NCBI RefSeq assembly: GCF_005543295.1
Contig: NZ_SRSG01000023.1
Span: 1-64,000 of the forward strand
DNA: 64,000 bases
Direction: 5' to 3'
DNA from: Halalkalirubrum salinum
GTDB taxonomy: Archaea > Halobacteriota > Halobacteria > Halobacteriales > Haloferacaceae
Positions 18,044 through 27,314 of the stretch are shown here, one piece after another. A model generated the notes under the pieces. It was not told where the DNA came from, ran no database searches, and saw nothing but the letters and a program-made list of their open reading frames with translations. Numbering within the stretch: the first letter of the stretch is position 1; every line of letters begins with the position of its first letter. Made by a program: the position numbers and the translations under genes.

Positions 18044-18457
18044 TTGTTCGTGCGGACAGTGAATTTAAACCCTGTGTATGGTCAGATCCCTATTCAACCG
18101 ACACAGACGGCTACCACTAGCCAAGATGGACGCAACCGGATTGGGATTAGCGTTGAAGCGGTTGAGCACCCGCTGAGGTCTGGGACTGTTCGTACCCAGT
18201 TCGATGAAAAAACACCTGCGAGTATGACGATTATTGCAACGCTGGCAGACCTACTGGATACCGACCCTGTTGCACTGGATCCGCTCTATTCAACTGACGA
18301 TCCGGATGCGCTGGACGCACTCTTTAGTGTTCGGTACGGGACAACTGGAGATTTCCACGTTACATTCACTCATGAGTGCCACGCGATAACAGTATACTGC
18401 TCCGTTGTATTCAGCATAGATGAAAAAAGGACCCACGGCGAATACCTACGAAACTGA
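18044..18457 (+). CDS. HalOD1 output-domain protein
   Basis: The C-terminal part (IIATLADLLDTDPVALDPLY, then STDDPDALDALFSVRYG and DFHVTFTHECHAITVY) is a HalOD1 domain, a haloarchaeal module often linked to signalling. The frame starts immediately after the preceding remnant, and the true start is uncertain; conserved sequence begins about residue 45. Two cysteines sit where the domain normally ends in a Gly-rich turn. In this decayed neighbourhood it may not be expressed. Confidence 0.5.
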   Translation: MFVRTVNLNPVYGQIPIQPTQTATTSQDGRNRIGISVEAVEHPLRSGTVRTQFDEKTPASMTIIATLADLLDTDPVALDPLYSTDDPDALDALFSVRYGTTGDFHVTFTHECHAITVYCSVVFSIDEKRTHGEYLRN

Positions 18458-18694
18458 CGCCGGGAATGACTTCTGAGGATCTCCCGATTATGTCAAAAGT
18501 GCCGTTGAACGCCGAAGTAAAAGCGCTTCTTCCGAGAATCTACGAGCGTTGAGTCATCGTCGAGGGCCGATTCAACTGTCGGGATGGGGCCGGCCATCCT
18601 GCATGGAACGTGATTGTCACGGACGTAAAAAAAGCGATCGCACAGCGAGACCGACAATGAGAGTCGGTCGATCGGAAATAGATTTTTGAAATAA

Positions 18695-19046
18695 GCACAC
18701 TCTACGGATGATCGTATCGAACAGGTGCTCGAAGCCCAACAGCGGCGAGTATTATAGTAACGTTTGCAACTCTTTGCAAGAGCCACCTCGAAATACAGTC
18801 TGAGAGAACGTGAACCGGCAGTTCCTGAATCGAAGTGGAAAAATAATTGCAAACGCTACTATAGATGCGCTCCTAGACGAGCGTGCGATGGTTGCAGATC
18901 CGATTCTTTGTGAGGGAGAGACACTGGACTCAGCGGAGTACCTCACGATCTGTTATGAACTCCATCACAATCTACTCCCCGAGTTAGCCGATATGAAGCT
19001 TGTCGAGTTCGACAGAGGCGAAGACGAGGTACGCCGAGGACAATGA
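18695..19046 (+). pseudogene. DUF7344-type winged-helix gene split by a MITE
   Basis: Bases 18695-18754 encode DDRIEQVLEAQQRRVL, and 18864-19046 encode DALLDERAMVADPILC, then EYLTICYELHHNLLPELADM and KLVEFDRGEDEVRRGQ. Together they form a winged helix of the DUF7344 kind. A 111-bp MITE sits between them. Removing the MITE and one copy of its TA duplication joins the halves exactly in frame (GTA TTA GAT GCG). No start codon is visible upstream of 18725, so the 5' end has also decayed. Confidence 0.7.
18753..18863 (+). mobile_element. 111-bp MITE, copy 1
   Basis: Ends are near-perfect inverted repeats (TATAGTAACGTTTGCAA on the left, the complement of TATAGTAGCGTTTGCAA on the right). The outermost TA on each side is probably the target duplication. 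Two more copies of exactly the same length occur at 25978-26088 and 63484-63594. No coding capacity; it must have been moved by a transposase elsewhere in the genome. Confidence 0.9.
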
Positions 19047-19601
19047 TTCGACGAGTTGCGCCAATCTTTCGAACAGATCGCTGATGATCTTGACAAGTGA
19101 CTTGGGCTCGCAACCGCTTCGGCACACAACCCGCCAGATGGTTGGTGGGTGGAACAGTTGAGTAGACGGTTGCTGCATGGAAAAGAGCTGAAACAGTGCG
19201 TTCGAACGCCTGCGGTAGGTGTGATATCGGCTACCCATCCAGGAAAGCGTTCCTGCAGGCTGGACGGTTATCCGAGAGAACGGCTACCATTGATGACCGC
19301 CAATCGAGACGATCGCGCCACAGCGAGCACATTCAGAGACTTGCAACGGATCCGATCGAGAGTGTCGTACGACAACGTTGTCACCCCGGGTGGGACTGTT
19401 GCACCGCTTACAGACATCTGGCCAATTTTCTATCATTAGTAGTACTATTCCTCAGATGCTCTGAGTTACCAACAGTCATAGCCTTACCGGCGTATATTAT
19501 GATTCTATGACAAATCAGCAGGTACGCGCCTACTACGTGCATACGGCCCCCGGCCACGCCCCGCTTGTGACGTCACCACATCAGCAAAGCGGACTACAGT
19601 T
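19047..19601. other. gap without a supported gene
   Basis: About 555 bases with several short frames, none with family resemblance. Probably decayed sequence following the split regulator. Confidence 0.4.
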
Positions 19602-19955
19602 TCAGTCTACTATCGCTCCTCTATTGCCACCGTTTATTGATGGTACTAAGATTGGACTGATGAACTCCGCAGGCAGCTGTGTGCCAAGGGTGGTCAGCGT
19701 AATCTGGTTTTGCTGTGAGTCCCAGGTGAGAAGTCCGGCTTCGGCCAGTTTTGGGAGATGCATGTGGTAAAGTCCGAGCCTGATCGCGGAGAAGTCCTCC
19801 TCAGTAGAACCATGCTCCCACTCGAGGAGGTGTTGTGCCACATCCTCGAGTTGCGCCTTTTGCATGTGTTGGAGATATCGAAGCAACTCACGTCTCTCCT
19901 CACGGGCCAAGGCTGTATAGATCTGGTTCCAATTCTTCTGGTCAACTGGTGGCAT
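19602..19955 (-). CDS. DUF7344-type winged-helix regulator
   Basis: A 117-residue protein. Residues 10-90 form one winged helix: IYTALAREERRELLRYLQHM, then LGLYHMHLPKLAEAGLLTWD, with the wing at NQITLTTLG. The length and pattern match haloarchaeal DUF7344 proteins, which regulate transcription. It is an intact relative of the MITE-split gene at 18695. No operon partner. Confidence 0.72.
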   Translation of the reverse strand: MPPVDQKNWNQIYTALAREERRELLRYLQHMQKAQLEDVAQHLLEWEHGSTEEDFSAIRLGLYHMHLPKLAEAGLLTWDSQQNQITLTTLGTQLPAEFISPILVPSINGGNRGAIVD

Positions 19956-20182
19956 TATTTAAGAGTTCGATGCCGCCTATAGTGAGCCTTCACCTGTTAT
20001 GTAAGGCAATATAAATCCGTCTGTTGAAATACTTCAGCAGTGACATATGGCAGAGATCATATTTCGCCCCGTTAATTGTGAGATCGCTAGTCCCGGTTAT
20101 AATCGGTGGCTCAGCCAATTGCACGGATCAAAGCGGCTTTGTCCACAGAATCACACGTGAACTCTATTCGGCTAAACAGACA

Positions 20183-20827
20183 TCATCGCTGCCCCAGTAA
20201 GACGTTCTTTAACACTTTGTTGGCCCCTCTTCGGAGGTTCTCCGAGGCAGTCTGTTCGGTGATTCCGATTTTATCCCCGACCTCGCCGAGTGTCGTTCGA
20301 CGAGGCACTTCGAAATACCCATCTCTCACCGCCTGGAATAGCGTCTCTCGTTGTGAATCGGTCAACTCGAACTTCGGAGGCGTTCCACTGTCTGTCAACG
20401 AATACAAGTTGTGCAGTTTGACAGAGATACTGTGTCGTCGACAAAAGGTATTGAACGCAGTAAGTTGTCTGTGAGAATCAAAACGGATTCGAAAGAACCA
20501 CTTCTCTTTTCGACGGGCCTCTAGAATCGTTGCGTTAGTCTCGATTATCCCATCAATGAGTCCTTCCTGTTCGTCCCCCCACTCGATGCGATACAACGCA
20601 CTGTCGTCTGTTTGATCTAATTTTGTGAGGGTTTCGACTTGCTCGCTGTCGCGGATGGATGACTCTGTTTGATCAAGTCCGTTCCCATATATCCAGACAT
20701 ATGGCATTATCTGACGACTTGCCGGGACAACGCACTCCAATTCGAGGTGGGCAACTGAGTCCTGCGAAAAGATTTGTCCGAGGAGGAATTCATCGGCATC
20801 GATGGTGAACTCTGCAACGACACTCAT
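20183..20827 (-). CDS. Bat-type HTH_10 transcriptional regulator
   Basis: A 214-residue protein. The first 150 residues are the small N-terminal beta-sheet domain seen in bacterio-opsin-activator-like regulators; the last 55 form the HTH_10 domain (FELTDSQRETLFQAVRDGYF, then TTLGEVGDKIGITEQTASEN). Regulators of this kind control stress or light responses. The frame is intact, unlike the remnant at 17831. It is transcribed alone. Confidence 0.82.
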   Translation of the reverse strand: MSVVAEFTIDADEFLLGQIFSQDSVAHLELECVVPASRQIMPYVWIYGNGLDQTESSIRDSEQVETLTKLDQTDDSALYRIEWGDEQEGLIDGIIETNATILEARRKEKWFFRIRFDSHRQLTAFNTFCRRHSISVKLHNLYSLTDSGTPPKFELTDSQRETLFQAVRDGYFEVPRRTTLGEVGDKIGITEQTASENLRRGANKVLKNVLLGQR

Positions 20828-21151
20828 ACCTGATCAAATGGTGTTATATGATATGAATACGCGCTAGTCAAGATGGTATATGAATATGCGATAGTCACCC
20901 CTGCCTGTCAGGCGTTGAAAATGTTTGTACGGGTTCTTTCGCGTCTTGCCCCGTCGCATTAGGGGCCAATCTGCTCTATCATCGGGTTCGCTCCCGCCCG
21001 CTCTCTCCCGCTCGAATCCGTCCGCCCTCTCCGGTCCTGTAGTGTATCCTCGCCGGTGGCGTACTTCGACGCCGTACCGCGGTTTGCAGTCAATTTGCGG
21101 GGTGACGGGGTCGACGACACCAGTTTATCCTTTGGCAACCTACAATAACTT
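20828..21151. other. divergent intergenic region
   Basis: Contains a near-repeat, ATATGAATACGCG at about 20849 and ATATGAATATGCG at about 20879, 30 bases apart, in front of the regulator gene. Such repeats could be its own binding sites. No gene recognised. Confidence 0.4.
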
Positions 21152-21529
21152 ATGACACAACGATCCCTCCTCGTACGCGCGCTGTGGTTCGTGTTTGTCG
21201 GCTGGTGGGCAACACCGGTCGTCGTCAACACCGCATGGGCGCTCAATGTCACGGTCGTCCTGATCCCGATCGGAATCAAGCTGATCAACCTCGTCCCAAC
21301 AGTGCTCACCCTCGCGGAGCCGCGGTCGCTTTCGGAACCTGAATCCGAGCGAGGCCAACGCTCGCTCCTCCTTCGAGCGATCTACTTCGTCTTCGTGGGA
21401 TGGTGGCTGAGTCTCCTTTGGGCGAACATCGCGTCCATTCTGGCGATCACAATCGTAGGCCTCCCGATCGCGATCTGGATGCTCAACCGGCTCCCATACG
21501 TCACGTCGCTGTACCGATTCCACGGGTGA
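21152..21529 (+). CDS. YccF-domain membrane protein
   Basis: A 125-residue protein made of two similar halves, each with LLVRALWFVFVGWW or LLLRAIYFVFVGWW followed by a hydrophobic segment, as in YccF-domain proteins. About four TM segments are predicted by eye. The internal duplication is clear in sequence. Function of the family is unknown. The ATG at 21152 follows an AT-rich block. Confidence 0.78.
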   Translation: MTQRSLLVRALWFVFVGWWATPVVVNTAWALNVTVVLIPIGIKLINLVPTVLTLAEPRSLSEPESERGQRSLLLRAIYFVFVGWWLSLLWANIASILAITIVGLPIAIWMLNRLPYVTSLYRFHG

Positions 21530-21674
21530 TCGTGGCGGTCACGGCTTGATCATTGCTGTCGGCCGTTATTCCTCGATCACTCCAACATCACTAGACAGCT
21601 TGTACCTCGCGTTTTATGTAGGAGACTGCGTGTCGACCACAGAATTATGCCGTTCGATCCCGATATCGAACGGG

Positions 21675-22064
21675 ATGGCAGACACAAAAGAGGGGCGCGA
21701 AAACCAAGCCGATCGGGAAGAAAAACGCCAGCAAGAGCGCGAGATGGCGGAGGCGCGCACCCGTGCGGACGAAGTCGAACCACCTGTGGAAACAGTGGAT
21801 GAGACTGAGGGAGCTCACGGTAAAGATGACGATAGCCCAGACTCGCCGCGTCAGTGCCACCGCCGTGGTTGCGACGAACCGGCGACGTTTGCGGTTCTTG
21901 AACGGTACCAAGAAGAAACAGGTCACGGTGCAGTTGAGGCAATGGCCGTCTTATGTCAAGACCACGCAGACGAAGAAAGCCCGACAAATCTTGATAGCGC
22001 CTACGAAGACTACGTGTTCCAGGTCAAGCCGCTTACACCGACGAGCGAGCCGGACAGAGTGTAA
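21675..22064 (+). CDS. hypothetical charged protein with Cys/His motif
   Basis: About 129 residues. The first 60 are highly charged and probably disordered. The second half has RQCHRRGCDEPATFAVLERY and later AVLCQDHADEESPTN, a C-x4-C ... C-x2-H pattern that could bind zinc. I choose the ATG at 21675. Its stop codon lies inside the first unit of a 26-bp tandem repeat, so the repeat grew from the end of this gene. Confidence 0.62.
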   Translation: MADTKEGRENQADREEKRQQEREMAEARTRADEVEPPVETVDETEGAHGKDDDSPDSPRQCHRRGCDEPATFAVLERYQEETGHGAVEAMAVLCQDHADEESPTNLDSAYEDYVFQVKPLTPTSEPDRV

Positions 22065-22150
22065 GCAAGGGCGAGCCGGACAGAGTGTAAGCAAGGGCGA
22101 GCCGGACAGGGTGTAAGCAAGGGCGAGCCGGACAGAGTGTAAGCAAGGGC
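22047..22150. repeat. 26-bp tandem repeat, four units
   Basis: Four consecutive 26-bp units start at 22047, 22073, 22099 and 22125, nearly identical (one A/G change in unit three), with a degenerate partial unit after 22150. Each unit begins GAGCCGGACAG and includes TAA. The first unit contains the last codons and stop of the upstream gene. Confidence 0.93.
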
Positions 22151-22166
22151 GAACTGGACACTAAAT

Positions 22167-22189
22167 GAGTGTTACGAAACGTAACACTC
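22167..22189. promoter_or_regulatory. perfect inverted repeat upstream of usp gene
   Basis: GAGTGTTACG and its complement CGTAACACTC are separated by AAA. With 10-bp arms and no T-run it looks more like an operator than a terminator. It lies 126 bases before the universal stress protein start, so it may control that gene or end the previous transcript. Confidence 0.5.
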
Positions 22190-22314
22190 TTCGAAAACAT
22201 TCATAAAACCCAGACAATTCGACCGATACAGCGGCGTACAAGCCTGCATGTGTTGACCTGAAACCGGTGAGATGCCCTGAAGTATCTTAATCTATCGGGT
22301 CGTACCATCAGAAC

Positions 22315-23187
22315 ATGTACGATACCATTCTTGTTCCGACAGATGGGAGTCAGGCAGCAGAAACGGCAGCCGACGCGGCGCTTGTGCTCGCCCAACGGTT
22401 CGATGCCTCAATCCACGCAATCACGGTCACTGAGCGGGATAACGTTCCACCGGGAGTCGAACTAGATGCGACCGAGAAACTAACCCAACGTGGAGAGGAG
22501 ACACTGGCGAGATTCGTCGAACAGACAACGGAAGCTGGAGTCGCGATGACGACTGACCTCATAGAAACAAGTGAGCCAATACACCAAGCGATCAACAACT
22601 ACGCTGCAGACAACGACGTAGATCTGATCGTGATGGGGACCCACGGAAGAACAGGGCTGAATCGGTTCGTCCTTGGGAGCGTTACTGAACGGACGTTACG
22701 CGTCTCGCCAGTACCGGTTCTCACTGTCCATGAAGACGCCAGCCTTGCTCCGGGGTTCGAGACGATTCTTGTGCCGACAGACGGGAGTGACGCAGCAATT
22801 TTTGCTGCAGAGCACGGGATATCGCTCGCAGTGGCGATCGGTGCGTCAATGCACGTCGTTCATATCACCGACCTGACCCCATTTTATGCAGAGTTCGGGA
22901 GTGCTGAGGTTCTCGATGCGTTAGAAGAGGCGGGGAAAAAGGCGGTCGATAATATTCTCGACAGTGCTGACGAGGCGAATGTGCGATCCGTTGAAGCGTC
23001 AGTTCTCAGCGGAGCGCCAGCGAAAGCCCTCCTCAATTACGTCAACGAACGCGATATCGATCTCATCGTAATGGGGACACACGGCCGAACTGGGCTCAAC
23101 AGATACTTACTCGGTAGTGTCACCGAGAAGATTGTCCGTCTCGCAGATGTACCCGTCTTGACTGTGGCACCACCTGAAGACGACTGA
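22315..23187 (+). CDS. tandem universal stress protein (UspA x2)
   Basis: A 290-residue protein with two UspA domains (about 1-140 and 145-290). Each ends in the ATP-binding signature G-2x-G-9x-G-S: MGTHGRTGLNRFVLGSVTER and MGTHGRTGLNRYLLGSVTEK. Start of each domain is also similar (TILVPTDGSQAAETAADAAL and TILVPTDGSDAAIFAAEHGI). It would bind ATP in the cytoplasm and act in stress tolerance. A partial third Usp-like sequence lies downstream at 23407. Confidence 0.92.
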   Translation: MYDTILVPTDGSQAAETAADAALVLAQRFDASIHAITVTERDNVPPGVELDATEKLTQRGEETLARFVEQTTEAGVAMTTDLIETSEPIHQAINNYAADNDVDLIVMGTHGRTGLNRFVLGSVTERTLRVSPVPVLTVHEDASLAPGFETILVPTDGSDAAIFAAEHGISLAVAIGASMHVVHITDLTPFYAEFGSAEVLDALEEAGKKAVDNILDSADEANVRSVEASVLSGAPAKALLNYVNERDIDLIVMGTHGRTGLNRYLLGSVTEKIVRLADVPVLTVAPPEDD

Positions 23188-23406
23188 ACGCACGGCGGAA
23201 GCGATCGGCTGTCAAAATTCTATCCGATCGGACCGATACTACAGGAGAGGAGCGAAACCCCACCGATAATCCACAGTAGCTGCCGGTACACATCGAGATG
23301 ACGCCGACGGTGAGGAGAACAACTAGAAATGGACTGACCCCAGTCAGCCCGCGGCCGCAGCCTGTGACGCCGGTACACCAATCCCGCTCGCTTTGCTCTT
23401 CCACTG

Positions 23407-23604
23407 TCGACACATACCGAACTCGATACTGTCACGGCAGTCCGCAAGCCAGCACGTGCAATGATCGAATACGCTGACGACCACGACACCGATCAAATCG
23501 TCATGGGCAGCCACGGCCGCTCAGGAATCGACCGGACTCTCCTCGGGAGCGTTGCCGAGACAGTCACTCGTCGAGCACAAATTCCTGTGACGATCATCAG
23601 CTGA
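23407..23604 (+). pseudogene. C-terminal fragment of a universal stress protein
   Basis: Translation from about 23407 gives ARAMIEYADDHDTDQIVMGS, then HGRSGIDRTLLGSVAETVTR and a short end before TGA at 23602-23604. This is the last third of a UspA domain, including the nucleotide-binding loop. The first two thirds are missing from the preceding 220 bases, which have no gene. It is more diverged from either domain of the neighbouring gene than they are from each other. Confidence 0.72.
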
Positions 23605-23731
23605 GTTGTTCGGACAAGAGGGATAGTAAGGCGCGCCGAGGTGTCGAGAACCCGCTCTCGTATCTCCTTAGACAAGGACACAGTAACATACCTCCAATGC
23701 AAAGTCAACACAAACAGTTTGGAGTGATCAC

Positions 23732-25912
23732 GTGACTGTTACTGAATCTCCTCCGTTATCGACGTTTACCATCGAAATCGAACGAAGAGGTGGTCGTGGC
23801 GAAGCAGGGGCGCGAGCAGTCGAACGACACCTCCGGGACGCACCTGGCGTCCACGATGTTGACGTCTCGTTCCGAACGGGGAGCGTTCGGATCAGCTACG
23901 ACGAGAGCGCCACCTCAGAGGAACGGCTTCGAGAAGCGGTCCGCGACCGCGACGTCTCGATCCGGGACGAACCCGACACGGCAACCAACGAGGTGGCTTC
24001 CCGCTCGGAACTCAGACGTGAAGCCGTATTCGTCGGTCTGACGCTGCTCGGCATGGTGACCGGTCTCGTAACAGGGTGGCTCGATGGACCACCACTACTC
24101 ATCTGGACTGGCTACGGTGTCGCATACGTCTTCGGCGGCTGGTACGGACTCAAAGGCGCAATCGAGACGCTCCGCCACCGCGCAGTCGATATTGACCTCT
24201 TGATGATCGTTGCCGCACTCGGTGCGCTCTCGATTGGGGCACCGTTCGAGGGTGCGATGCTTCTCTTCCTATTCTCGCTGTCGAACACGCTACAGCATTA
24301 CGCCATCGGGCGCTCGCGCCGGGCGATCAAATCCCTTGTCGGGATGCGACCGGACGAGGCGCAAATCTTGCGCGACGGTGAGGAAGTCACAGTCCCCATT
24401 GACGAAGTGGCCGTCGGCGACGTGTTCGTCGTCCGACCTGGTGACCGAATTCCGCTGGACGGCGTCGTCACGTCCGGTGAGGGGACCGTCAATCAAGCGT
24501 CGCTCACCGGCGAGTCGGTGCCCGTGCCGAAGGAACGCGGCGACGATGTATTCGGTGGGACGATCAACGAGAGCGGGAGCCTCGAAATCAAAGTCACGCG
24601 GCAGGCTCACGAATCGGCAATCACCCGCCTTATCCACATGGTCGAACGCGCACAGAGCGAGAAAGCACCGACCCAGCGGCTCATCGACCGCCTCGAACAA
24701 CCGTACGTCATCGGGGTGTTCGCACTCACAATCGCAGCGATTGCGATCCCCCTCGCGCTCGGCGGCGAGTTTACCAGCACGTTCTACCGTTCGATGACGC
24801 TCATGGTCGCCGCTTCGCCGTGCGCAGTCATCATCTCGACGCCTGCGGCGGTCCTTTCGGCGATCGCGTCCGGCGGCAGACAGGGCGTCCTATTCAAAGG
24901 TGGCGAGCACGTTGAGGCGGCAGCGACTATCGACGCGGTCGCATTCGACAAGACAGGCACGCTCACGAAGGGCGACACGCAATTGACCGACGTCTTCGTC
25001 CGCGAGGGCGTGGATGACGGTGCCCTCACTGACGACGATTTGCTCTCGCTCGCAGCTGCGGTGCAAGCCCGGTCGGAGCATCATCTTGCTCGTGCGACCG
25101 TGACGGCGACCGAAGAGCAGTCGTTGGAGGTGCCTAGTGCACAACGATTTAAATCAGTCGCTGGGAAGGGGGTCCAAGCGGATGTTAAAAACGGAACCAT
25201 CCACATTGGGAATCGAAGTTACTTCGAGACCGTGGTAGGAGACGCACCAATCGATGGCCTCCAACTAGGGGTAGACCGGCTCCAAGCACTAGAGGCAGAG
25301 GGAAAAACAAGCGTCCTCGTCGCCAGAGAGCAGGATGACGACATCATCGTTTTGGGATGGCTCGCGTTCACTGACACGGTTCGACCGGGCGCTGCCGAGA
25401 TGATCGACGACCTCCGCTCGCTCGGGGTTGAGCACATCGTGATGCTGACAGGCGACAACGAGCGCGTCGCACAGCAAATCGCTGACGAGGTCGGCATCGA
25501 CGAAGTACAGGCTGAACTCCTCCCGGGCGAAAAGGTGACTACCATTGAGGACTTGATCGAACGATACGAGAACGTAGCGATGGTCGGCGACGGTGTCAAC
25601 GACGCACCGGCGCTCGCCACAGCGACCCTCGGCGTTGCAATGGGTGGGGCGGGGACAGACGTCGCGCTCGAAACCGCCGATGTGGTGCTAATGGGCGACG
25701 ATCTCAGTAAGATTCCATATGTCCTCGGACTGGGACGGAAGACTCGCTGGACACTCACTGTAAATCTCGCCATTGCGTTCGGGGCGATTGCACTCATGGT
25801 CGGTACGATCCTCATCTGGGGTATCCCGCTCCCGCTCGCAGTGGTCGGTCACGAGGGCTCGACAGTTCTCGTCTCGCTGAACGGCCTTCGATTGCTCGGC
25901 TATCGTGGGTGA
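23732..25912 (+). CDS. P1B-type heavy-metal ATPase, SPC/HEGST type
   Basis: A 726-residue metal pump starting at GTG. Motifs: actuator TGES at about 259, metal-site SPC at about 362-364 in the sixth membrane segment, phosphorylation DKTGTLTKG at about 406, hinge GDGVNDAPALA, and HEGSTVLVSLNGLRL in the last membrane segment. SPC plus HEGST marks subgroup P1B-4, which exports cobalt, iron or zinc ions. The N-terminal domain (15-65) has the HMA fold pattern but lacks the usual CxxC, having RRGGRGEAGA there, so it probably does not bind metal the usual way. Confidence 0.93.
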   Translation: MTVTESPPLSTFTIEIERRGGRGEAGARAVERHLRDAPGVHDVDVSFRTGSVRISYDESATSEERLREAVRDRDVSIRDEPDTATNEVASRSELRREAVFVGLTLLGMVTGLVTGWLDGPPLLIWTGYGVAYVFGGWYGLKGAIETLRHRAVDIDLLMIVAALGALSIGAPFEGAMLLFLFSLSNTLQHYAIGRSRRAIKSLVGMRPDEAQILRDGEEVTVPIDEVAVGDVFVVRPGDRIPLDGVVTSGEGTVNQASLTGESVPVPKERGDDVFGGTINESGSLEIKVTRQAHESAITRLIHMVERAQSEKAPTQRLIDRLEQPYVIGVFALTIAAIAIPLALGGEFTSTFYRSMTLMVAASPCAVIISTPAAVLSAIASGGRQGVLFKGGEHVEAAATIDAVAFDKTGTLTKGDTQLTDVFVREGVDDGALTDDDLLSLAAAVQARSEHHLARATVTATEEQSLEVPSAQRFKSVAGKGVQADVKNGTIHIGNRSYFETVVGDAPIDGLQLGVDRLQALEAEGKTSVLVAREQDDDIIVLGWLAFTDTVRPGAAEMIDDLRSLGVEHIVMLTGDNERVAQQIADEVGIDEVQAELLPGEKVTTIEDLIERYENVAMVGDGVNDAPALATATLGVAMGGAGTDVALETADVVLMGDDLSKIPYVLGLGRKTRWTLTVNLAIAFGAIALMVGTILIWGIPLPLAVVGHEGSTVLVSLNGLRLLGYRG

Positions 25913-25977
25913 ATACTCTCTGACCGGATACCGAACTCGAAGTAGTTGGATCGATAGCTTTGGAAGTACTGGTTTAA

Positions 25978-26088
25978 TATAGTAGCGTTTGCAACTCTTT
26001 TCAGCAGCCATCACCATATCTGATTCGAGAGAGGCTGTTCCAACAGATTCTGAATTGAAGTGGGAAGATAATTGCAAACGCTACTATA
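25978..26088 (+). mobile_element. 111-bp MITE, copy 2
   Basis: Same length and terminal repeats as copies 1 and 3 (left TATAGTAGCGTTTGCAA, right its complement), in the orientation of copy 1. The interior is more diverged, so this is probably an older insertion. It lies between the metal ATPase and the M48-like gene and does not break a recognisable gene. Confidence 0.9.
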
Positions 26089-26190
26089 TTGCTCTGGGTG
26101 AACTCAAGTATAAAGCGTTGTTGTTCACTCAGACCACTGTAGTACGCCACTCTGCTCAGCTTTTTTGTTAAATACCTTTGAGTATAGTAT

Positions 26191-27303
26191 TCACTTGTTA
26201 CGTTCCCGCAGACGATCGATGCGATCCTGTAATGGCGGACGGCTTTTGAATATCGTCCCAACGCCACCTGATGGGATGTCGACATTCTGTTCTGTGGCCA
26301 TCCGCTCGAAAGCGTCAGCGACAGTCGCTGCGCCCACTTGGTCGGCGGCGTAGTCGTCTCCGCGTCGGACCGCCTGCCGCGCTGCCCACAGTACTGGCAG
26401 CCAGCCGATGAGTGCACTCCCGATCATAATCGCATACCACAGTGCTGATCCCCACGCGAACGTTGCGATGCCAACGATAAGGAATCCGAACAGCGGATAG
26501 AGCTTGATCGCCCGGTAATGGTGCGCAATACCCCCGACATTCGCCGCCAGTACTGCACCCAGTGCTTCGTCGTCGAACCTCTCCAGCCCGAATACTGAAA
26601 TGTACAGGTGGCGTCGTCCCGGGAGTCCGCGCAGGTGGATCTCTAGCGTCTCATCGGCGTCGGTCAAAATCCAGACGCCGTCCACGTCTAGACCAGCACG
26701 CTCACACAACGATTTGAGGCGATCGCGCTCCTCGTGGGTAGGTTCACGAACAGACCGGAAGACACGAAGCAGAGCCGGCGTCACGAACGGGAATGCAAAT
26801 ATAACCAGTATAAGCGTCACTGGAGTGAATCCTAGATTCTCTCCCATTACGATCCGTTCGAACGGGACGAACAGGATCGTCAGAAACCCCGTGAGGACGA
26901 GGGCGAACCGGCCGACTCGACGAATCGCTGTCCACGTCGAGAGGTCAATCTCTCTTGTCTCTCGGATCGCGGGCACAGTGACGGCATACGCAGCGAGTGT
27001 CATACAGGCGGCCGAGAGAAACAGCGTGAACTGCGCTGCAACATCGCCCACAGTCGCAGTCACTGCTGTCGGGATCGCAGCCGGGAAAAGTATCGTGACG
27101 GCCTGCTGTGCGACTTCTCCGGTCCCGGCGAATCTGGATAGAAGATACGCGAGTGCCCCGGCGGGAATAAGAGTGATGAGGAGGCGACGAAGCCAGATTG
27201 TCGGGGCGGACGTTCGGAGACTCACTCGGGCAGCCACCCAGTACACTGGGAGCGTCACGAGTACAAACCCAAGTGCAGTCCCAATTTGGAGGGCAAGGGA
27301 CAT
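26191..27303 (-). CDS. M48-like membrane protein lacking the HEXXH motif
   Basis: About 370 residues from the ATG at 27303. It has the architecture of archaeal M48 (HtpX/Ste24-like) peptidases: N-terminal hydrophobic segments, a soluble region with HLYISVFGLERFDDEALGAV, two further TM segments and a C-terminal PPLQDRIDRL. Where the family has the zinc site HELGH, this protein reads LAANVGGIAHHYRAI, so both zinc histidines and the catalytic Glu are replaced. It is probably inactive as a metalloprotease and may be a pseudo-enzyme. The frame itself is intact. Confidence 0.75.
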   Translation of the reverse strand: MSLALQIGTALGFVLVTLPVYWVAARVSLRTSAPTIWLRRLLITLIPAGALAYLLSRFAGTGEVAQQAVTILFPAAIPTAVTATVGDVAAQFTLFLSAACMTLAAYAVTVPAIRETREIDLSTWTAIRRVGRFALVLTGFLTILFVPFERIVMGENLGFTPVTLILVIFAFPFVTPALLRVFRSVREPTHEERDRLKSLCERAGLDVDGVWILTDADETLEIHLRGLPGRRHLYISVFGLERFDDEALGAVLAANVGGIAHHYRAIKLYPLFGFLIVGIATFAWGSALWYAIMIGSALIGWLPVLWAARQAVRRGDDYAADQVGAATVADAFERMATEQNVDIPSGGVGTIFKSRPPLQDRIDRLRERNK

Positions 27304-27314
27304 AGATGAGGAGT

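Noticed and set aside
19149-19510. Overlapping plus-strand frames of about 100 codons
   Set aside because: Arg-rich with no recognisable family, in a decayed intergenic stretch.
22047-22150. CRISPR-like array
   Set aside because: The 26-bp units are directly adjacent with no spacers, and there are no cas genes in the window.
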